Shown one piece after another: positions 61,601 through 64,000 of a stretch of DNA of 64,000 nucleotides. This DNA comes from Axinella damicornis (Eukaryota > Porifera > Demospongiae > Axinellida > Axinellidae): positions 3,973,531-4,037,530 of the forward strand of contig OZ007509.1 in the NCBI GenBank assembly GCA_963931865.1. The letters run 5' to 3'. The notes under the pieces were generated by a model. It had not been told where the DNA came from, did no database searches, and worked only from the letters and a program-made list of their open reading frames with translations. How positions within the stretch are numbered: the first letter of the stretch is position 1; each line of letters opens with the position of its first letter. The position numbers and the translations under genes are program-made.

Positions 61601-63061
61601 ACTCATTTGTGAATCATTATTACATGACGCAAGAACACACAAATTAAGAGCCGCAAGTGATTTACAGCACGACGAATGACAGATACATGTAGTCCCCCAA
61701 AATTATGGCAAAGTCGTATACAGCATGTATGTGGGGCTCACTCACGCTTGCCCAATTACAGGCAGTCACTTTAGCAAGGTGTTTTCCATTTTAGTATGGG
61801 TCCAAACAGACACTGGGCAAGAAAGATGGACACGCACACCCTACATACGTATACCCAAGAGAAATCAAAGAAGTCGTTCGGGCAAGATTCCCAGACACCA
61901 CCAAAGAGTATGCAGACCCCATTGGTGATCAAGTACGTTCATGTAGACTGAATTCACTGTATACAGGTATACAGGGAAATAATTTCTATAATGCTATAGT
62001 TCATATTGCACGAGTCAATGGTGCAAGTCAGCAATAGTAGGTACTTCCTAGTGTGCATGATATCAGCGAGCTACATGTATATCAGCTACCGGTATCAATA
62101 TATTAAGATTTTAATGTGCGTCCGTGTGTGTGTGTGTGTGACGGAAGTGGGAAGTTCGTGGGGCGGGACTAGACTAGTGACGCGCGACCTTCGTACTTCA
62201 ATGTACTGAACCTCGAACTCTGCGAAGAACGTTCGAGAACATTGGGCATGGGCTGGAATCTTCCAGAACAGGTGAGGCTACAAGCGGACGCAATCGGGGA
62301 GCTGCAGTTGAAGCGGACGCAATCGGGGAGCAGCAGTTGAAGCGGACACAATCGGGGAGCAGCGGACGCAATCGGGGAGCTGTTGAAATTGGGGAAGAGC
62401 AGCTGAAGCGAATGCAAGTGGCGAGCAGCAGCTGAAGGGACGCAATCAGTGGGCAGCAGCTGAAGCGGACTTGAAGCGGATCGATGCAATCGGGGTGCAG
62501 CAGCTGAAGCTACGCAATCGGTGAGCAACAGCTCTGCACAGAGAGCTGTCTGGCGTCGGATTACTCACGTAGGCGAACGAGGGGGAAGTAGCTGAGCGAG
62601 CGAAGCGAGCGATGCTACTTGTATGTATTATTACCCAACTACTACACATCCAAATTCTACAGGTGTACAAAGTGACAGTGAGGGACTTCGCTCAAGCCAA
62701 GTGGCCTAGCCCTCCACGCCATCGTCCCAGCAAGAAATAGCCTGTAGTTACTGATGCCCCCGTTCTTCATCGTACCTCAATCTTTAGCATTGTGCTAAGA
62801 TGTTACCACTTCACTTCATGCTCAGAAATATGTTGATGATGATGTAAGGCTAACAAACAACATGGGGGGGGCTCCATAATGTATAAGCAGAGCAGAACTG
62901 CATTCCAATTCACCCTCACAAATAGTTAGTCTACTAAAGACGTCATGAGAAAGCCCATGATTTCAAAGCACGCATACTACTAGAGCTACACAATTATACA
63001 TCAATTCCCAGTCATCGCTGCAAGCAACAACAGCTAGAACCCAGCCCCAGAGACTCACCAT
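31402..63061 (-). CDS. NOP56: NOP56, core protein of box C/D snoRNPs
   Basis: Ten exons on the minus strand: 63061-63059 (ATG only), 60374-60173, 58617-58477, 58206-57981, 54076-53889, 52849-52698, 42010-41910, 34139-33991, 32763-32607, 31603-31402 (TAA). Every junction is GT-AG and in phase; the total is 1521 nt, 506 residues. Residues 2-68 are the NOP5 N-terminal domain ([15 protein letters not shown]). Residues 117-190 hold [13 protein letters not shown] and [15 protein letters not shown] of the coiled-coil/NOSIC part. The snoRNA-binding Nop domain includes [12 protein letters not shown] (305-316), [20 protein letters not shown] (331-350) and [20 protein letters not shown], nearly identical to vertebrate NOP56. 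Residues 441-506 are the usual Lys-rich tail. With fibrillarin, NOP58 and the 15.5K protein it directs 2'-O-methylation of rRNA in the nucleolus. Length is close to the yeast protein (504) and shorter than human (594), the tail being reduced. The gene spans 31.7 kb, with introns of 10.7 kb (42011-52697) and 7.8 kb (34140-41909). Confidence 0.95.
35182..35622. mobile_element. Inverted-repeat element, GTGGnnATTGGTCCGG family, carrying an inner hairpin
   Basis: GTGGTCATTGGTCCGGTAGG at the left faces CCTGCCGGACCAATATCCAC at the right. A shorter relative is at 6837-6953. A long hairpin (35413-35576) lies inside and has its own relative at 15837, so it probably jumped in separately. Confidence 0.65.
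35413..35576. repeat. Long near-perfect hairpin, arms about 80 bp
   Basis: Arms run from ACCAGTTTGCAGTGCATTAC and GGGCAATCTAGTTAACGGTC to their inverted copies GACCGTTAACTAGATTGCCC and GTAATGCACTGCAAACTGGT, with a loop of a few bases near 35495. It lies within a transcribed NOP56 intron. Confidence 0.85.
37018..37478. mobile_element. Two inverted copies of a TAGCC-family element
   Basis: Copy one (about 37018-37122) and copy two (about 37373-37478, opposite orientation) share TTTTTCTGTTCTTTGGTTTG-like internal sequence as well as ends. This shows a family with conserved interiors. A run of C (37311-37329) lies between them. Confidence 0.65.
38074..38845. mobile_element. Non-autonomous transposon, GGGGCGAGCGTGAGCGAG ends, longer copy
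   Basis: TGGGGCGAGCGTGAGCGAG (38097-38115) faces CTCGCTCACGCTCGCCCC (38819-38836). Internal ACGCAAGAACACGCAAA and AAGTGATTTACGGCACGACG recur in the copy at 61254-61755. No transposase frame is seen. Confidence 0.7.
39490..40350 (+). repeat. 59-bp minisatellite, about 14 copies
   Basis: The unit runs GAGTCCAGCTAGTAACACAG, CTCTCTGTGGAGACGTCTGG, CCCAAGATCTCACCTCCCT. Two blocks share a variant (CCGTAACACTGCTCTCTGTG), so larger multi-unit segments were duplicated. Confidence 0.95.
40540..40690 (+). repeat. Element with CA microsatellite, inverted relative at 62100-62215
   Basis: GGTCTAGTCCCGCCCC, then CCCACTTCCGT and a long CA-rich run, recurs reversed at 62100-62215 (GACGGAAGTGGGAAGTTCGT, GGGGCGGGACTAGAC). 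The microsatellite is part of the dispersed unit. Confidence 0.7.
42799..42846. mobile_element. Foldback element, TAGCC family, 48 bp
   Basis: TAGCCTCGTACCCAGGCC faces GGCCTGGGAACGAGGCT. Flanks ATGACACCA and ATGACACCC agree at 8 of 9 positions. It is the shortest clear copy. Confidence 0.75.
43161..43255. mobile_element. Foldback element, TAGCC family, with perfect 9-bp target duplication
   Basis: TAGCCTCGTTCCCAGGCCCG opens the element and GCGGGCCAGGTAACAAGGTTA closes it. CAGTTTGAT flanks it on both sides exactly. Confidence 0.85.
43676..44395. repeat. GA-rich purine tract, about 720 bp
   Basis: GGAGAGGAAGGAGAGGAGGG-type repeats are unbroken purine on the plus strand, hence pyrimidine on the NOP56 sense strand. 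The 286- and 225-codon open frames on the two strands are repeat translation only. Confidence 0.95.
44901..45479. mobile_element. Two TAGCC-family copies in inverted orientation, 400 bp apart
   Basis: 44901-44996 and 45384-45479 are near-identical reversed copies including the interior (AGCTTTTG, TGCAGTACGAAAAGCGGGG) and a shared stretch beyond the foldback (TAGATCTC, CGTGATA, GTGCC). Together they form a long inverted repeat with a 390-bp spacer. Confidence 0.75.
45690..48310 (-). mobile_element. Two copies of a SINE-like repeat (45690-45800 and 48155-48310)
   Basis: Both, read on the minus strand, have an AGTATTTCAAGAGG or TAGCTCAAGTGG box, then GATTCTAGACC or GGTTCAAGACC, then ACATGCCCACAT and AAGCTGTGGTC. 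The boxes resemble tRNA A and B boxes but are only 9-10 nt apart, so a deletion or chance likeness is possible. The DNA between the copies is separate. Confidence 0.4.
47645..48000. mobile_element. Partial copy of the TTACACTCCTGGTA transposon
   Basis: TTACACTCCTGGTATGG, GCGCCGCGTAATGTAATG, ATCTGACTACATCGTCGTGA and GAGTGCGGTTGCCCCTCGA match 21756-22400 in the same order. The far end is missing. Confidence 0.65.
49722..50275 (+). repeat. Tandem repeat with GGACCAAGTTCCCCTTGCTG units
   Basis: Units of about 30-38 bp combine ACCAAGTTCCCC, TTGCTGGCCTC and TCATTCCTGG in mixed order. All overlapping plus-strand open frames are repeat products. Confidence 0.9.
52860..53500. repeat. GGGGAAGGAGGAGG purine tract directly before the NOP56 exon 6 acceptor
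   Basis: About 640 bp of pure purine on the plus strand, so pyrimidine on the NOP56 sense strand, begins 10 bp from the acceptor at 52850-52851. It fills most of intron 5 (52850-53888). The Pro/Ser-rich 329-codon frame joins this tract to real exon 6 coding and is not a protein. Confidence 0.95.
55781..56216 (+). repeat. Tandem duplication of about 200 bp in NOP56 intron 4
   Basis: The segment from CATAGAAAGCTGTGTGGTTG to CATGCCAAACTTGAGCA is present twice with very few differences, the second copy lacking about 20 bp (GGTTGAAAGGATTTAG). High identity suggests a recent event. The remainder of intron 4 from 54077 to 57000 shows nothing else recognisable. Confidence 0.9.
57000..57955 (+). repeat. 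Tandem repeat, CTCAGCCCCTCCCACTTGTC units
   Basis: About 30 units of 26-33 bp vary in the linker (CTTGCCTACT, CTGCCTACT, GTTTCGCCTACT). It begins just downstream of the exon 4 donor on the NOP56 sense strand, where it is purine-rich, unlike the tracts before acceptors. Overlapping open frames are artefacts. Confidence 0.95.
58642..58673. repeat. 32-G run, 24 bp from the NOP56 exon 3 acceptor
   Basis: On the NOP56 sense strand this is 32 C ending about 24 nt before exon 3 (58617). It parallels the C runs ahead of DDX56 exons. Confidence 0.95.
58736..59845 (+). repeat. Satellite made from a transposon end, TTACACTCCTGGTAGGGG
   Basis: About 25 copies of the motif or its variants (ACCCCTGGTAGAGG, ACTCTTGGCAGAGG) are spaced 25-60 bp apart, with ATATGCTCTGCGTAA or AAATCATAATGTAATGTATT between. 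Some stretches repeat as a larger unit of about 110 bp. The motif equals the ends of the elements at 21756 and 47645. Confidence 0.85.
60586..60680. mobile_element. Foldback element, TAGCC family, 95 bp
   Basis: TAGCCTTGTTCCCAGGCC faces GGCCTGGAAACGAGGCTA. Flanks ACTGCCTCC and ACTGCCTCA agree at 8 of 9 positions if the left end is taken a few bases further out. Confidence 0.75.
60897..60902. promoter_or_regulatory. CACGTG E-box just before the nested gene's start codon
   Basis: A single CACGTG ends 12 nt before the ATG of the nested gene. It matches the boxes at the NOP56 promoter, which could give the two genes a shared regulator. This is a motif match only. Confidence 0.3.
60914..62740 (+). 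CDS. Unrecognised small protein, four exons, nested antisense in NOP56 intron 1
   Basis: Plus-strand exons are 60914-60984, 61108-61219, 61795-61932 and 62663-62740 (TAG). All have good consensus sites (GTAAGT, GTAAGT, GTACGT donors; CAG or TAG acceptors) and agree in phase, giving 132 residues. The peptide runs from [19 protein letters not shown] through [18 protein letters not shown] and [20 protein letters not shown] to a basic end at [11 protein letters not shown]. It has no signal peptide, membrane segment or familiar motif. Residues 5-24 could form an amphipathic helix, and the protein is rich in Lys/Arg and Pro at the C-terminus, so an intracellular role is likely. I do not recognise the family. 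A CACGTG lies 12 nt before the ATG. Intron 2 holds a transposon copy (61254-61755); intron 3 holds a minisatellite and a GT repeat. No clear poly(A) signal was found. Four matched splice junctions argue for a real gene, but expression is untested. Confidence 0.68.
61254..61755. mobile_element. Non-autonomous transposon, GGGGCGAGCGTGAGCGAG-type ends, shorter copy
   Basis: TTGTGGGGCGAATGTGAGCA faces GGGGCTCACTCACGCTTGCCC. Internal ACGCAAGAACACACAAA and AAGTGATTTACAGCACGACG match the copy at 38074-38845. It sits in intron 2 of the nested gene. Confidence 0.65.
62277..62530 (+). repeat. Minisatellite with GAAGCGGACGCAATCGGGGA units
   Basis: Units of about 18-27 bp combine AAGCGGACGCAATCGGGGA and GCAGCAGCTG. 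It lies in intron 3 of the nested gene and so also in NOP56 intron 1. Confidence 0.85.
63059..63061 (-). other. NOP56: NOP56 first coding exon: start codon only, followed directly by a GTGAGT donor
   Basis: Exon 2 opens at GTG CTG TTT after a CTCAG acceptor and lacks the initiator Met, so an upstream exon must supply it. The only suitable ATG joined to a strong donor that I found upstream is here (GGGAAATG then GTGAGTC). Joining gives M-V-L-F-V-L-F-E-H, matching the NOP56 N-terminus. Another ATG lies 13 nt upstream in a different frame, so the transcript either starts after it or carries a short overlapping upstream frame. Confidence 0.75.
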
Positions 63062-63114
63062 TTCCCAAGCTCATGCACACCTTGTACCTGCAGCAGTGCA
63101 GCGTCTCGACAGAA

Positions 63115-63132
63115 CACGTGGAAAGTCACGTG
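63115..63132. promoter_or_regulatory. Two CACGTG E-boxes upstream of NOP56
   Basis: CACGTG occurs at 63115-63120 and 63127-63132, 54-73 bp upstream of the NOP56 start codon. Paired E-boxes near the start are typical of ribosome-biogenesis genes controlled by MYC/MAX-type factors, and NOP56 is a known MYC target in vertebrates. The motifs are seen; their use here is inferred. Confidence 0.5.
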
Positions 63133-63509
63133 ATATTTTTAACCCTTATGAAATCACCCATGTGAGTACGAGTAGAGTGAACGTCGAACAGAACCGGTCC
63201 GTTGAAGCTCTGGTAAGCAATACGTGTCCCAATATGAGTCAAGACGTAATCCAGCTGTCAAATAAGACCTCTATGTACTTTCTTCTCAAGGTGACTCCTG
63301 TCTTTTAGACATATACATGTAAATTACTAATTATTTTGATGAGAAAGTGATGGCTGTTCTTCATCAGTAGATAATATGAAGCTGAAGCTTGATCATGCAG
63401 AGATAATGTGATATGCTTCCCCTTAACAAAAACAGAACACTATGATTTGTGGCAGCAAAGACAATGCATGTGTCTGCCGTACAGTGGTACAAGGGGTTGT
63501 CACTCCAGT

Positions 63510-63829
63510 TAGTCTGGTTCCCAGACCCTACCTCGGAGTAAGGGTTTGGGCAAATGACTTGCACTTCCGCATAGCCGAGCACTGCATTCCGGTGAAAGTG
63601 TTGATTAGGGAAAACCGCACGTTAACTAGTACGTGTGACTGATGAATAGTGTTATACGCGCGCGCGCACCCGTGCATAATGTTATTCATCAGTCGCGAGT
63701 CCAGCGCCTGCGGCTTCTCACCTACTCACAGCAACTAATAATGCACACTGAATGAAATTCCTTGGCTATGCGGAAGCACGGTTCATTTGCCCAGACCCTT
63801 CCTCGCGGGTGGGTCTGGGAACCAGACTA
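63510..63829. mobile_element. 320-bp inverted-repeat element with perfect 9-bp target duplication, upstream of NOP56
   Basis: TAGTCTGGTTCCCAGACCC and GGGTCTGGGAACCAGACTA are exact inverted ends. CACTCCAGT flanks both sides. Second inner arms (CTTCCGCATAGCC/GGCTATGCGGAAG, and GACTGATGAATA/TATTCATCAGTC around an alternating GC run) make nested hairpins. Its ends are a variant of the TAGCC family. Confidence 0.85.
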
Positions 63830-63859
63830 CACTCCAGTATGCGTCGTACTTAGAGCTGC

Positions 63860-64000
63860 GACCAGGGTCACAGTTTGTGACCGTCCAAAAACTGCATGTG
63901 ACCGCGTGACTGCGCTGCTAAACTGCTGGTGACCCTGTGACCTTTGCAAAAATCCACTGTGACTGCGTGACTTTTAGGTAGTATACGGAGTAATACGGTA
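63860..64000 (+). repeat. Repeated GTGACCNNGTGAC motifs at the window end
   Basis: GTGACC and GTGACTGCGTGACT recur about seven times up to the end of the window. The unit is irregular, and no gene is seen. Confidence 0.5.

Overview
The window is animal nuclear DNA. It has spliced genes with GT-AG introns in consistent phase, extracellular modules (sushi, Ig, Kunitz) on phase 1-1 exons, and dense microsatellites, minisatellites and small DNA transposons. The roughly 100-bp introns of the secreted-protein gene and the basal domain mix would fit a sponge or another invertebrate. I cannot name the species, and the lineage call is inference.

Layout. (1) 204-24618, plus strand: the 3' half of DDX56, a nucleolar DEAD-box helicase, in ten exons. 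Its 5' exons lie left of the window and two introns exceed 9 kb. (2) 24619-27368: intergenic, with small inverted-repeat elements and no gene seen. (3) 27369-30984, minus strand: a complete 11-exon gene for a 718-residue secreted protein with signal peptide, divergent Kunitz domain, five sushi domains, two Ig domains and an NTR-like C-terminus. (4) 31402-63061, minus strand: the complete 10-exon NOP56 gene, 506 residues, core protein of box C/D snoRNPs, spread over 31.7 kb. (5) 60914-62740, plus strand: a four-exon gene for an unrecognised 132-residue protein, wholly inside NOP56 intron 1 and antisense to it. (6) 63062-64000: NOP56 promoter region with two CACGTG boxes, then a 320-bp inverted-repeat transposon.

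DDX56 and NOP56 both serve nucleolar ribosome production, and the secreted-protein gene sits between them. The many long open frames elsewhere are repeat products (purine/pyrimidine tracts and minisatellites) and are not called as genes.

The noncoding DNA is the other story. Several simple-sequence expansions are pyrimidine-rich on the sense strand of their host gene and abut 3' splice sites. One minisatellite repeats the splice acceptor of the next DDX56 exon about 19 times. A family of foldback elements with TAGCC(T)CGTTCCCAGGCC ends and 9-bp target duplications is scattered over the whole window, and a transposon end has been amplified into a satellite inside NOP56 intron 2.
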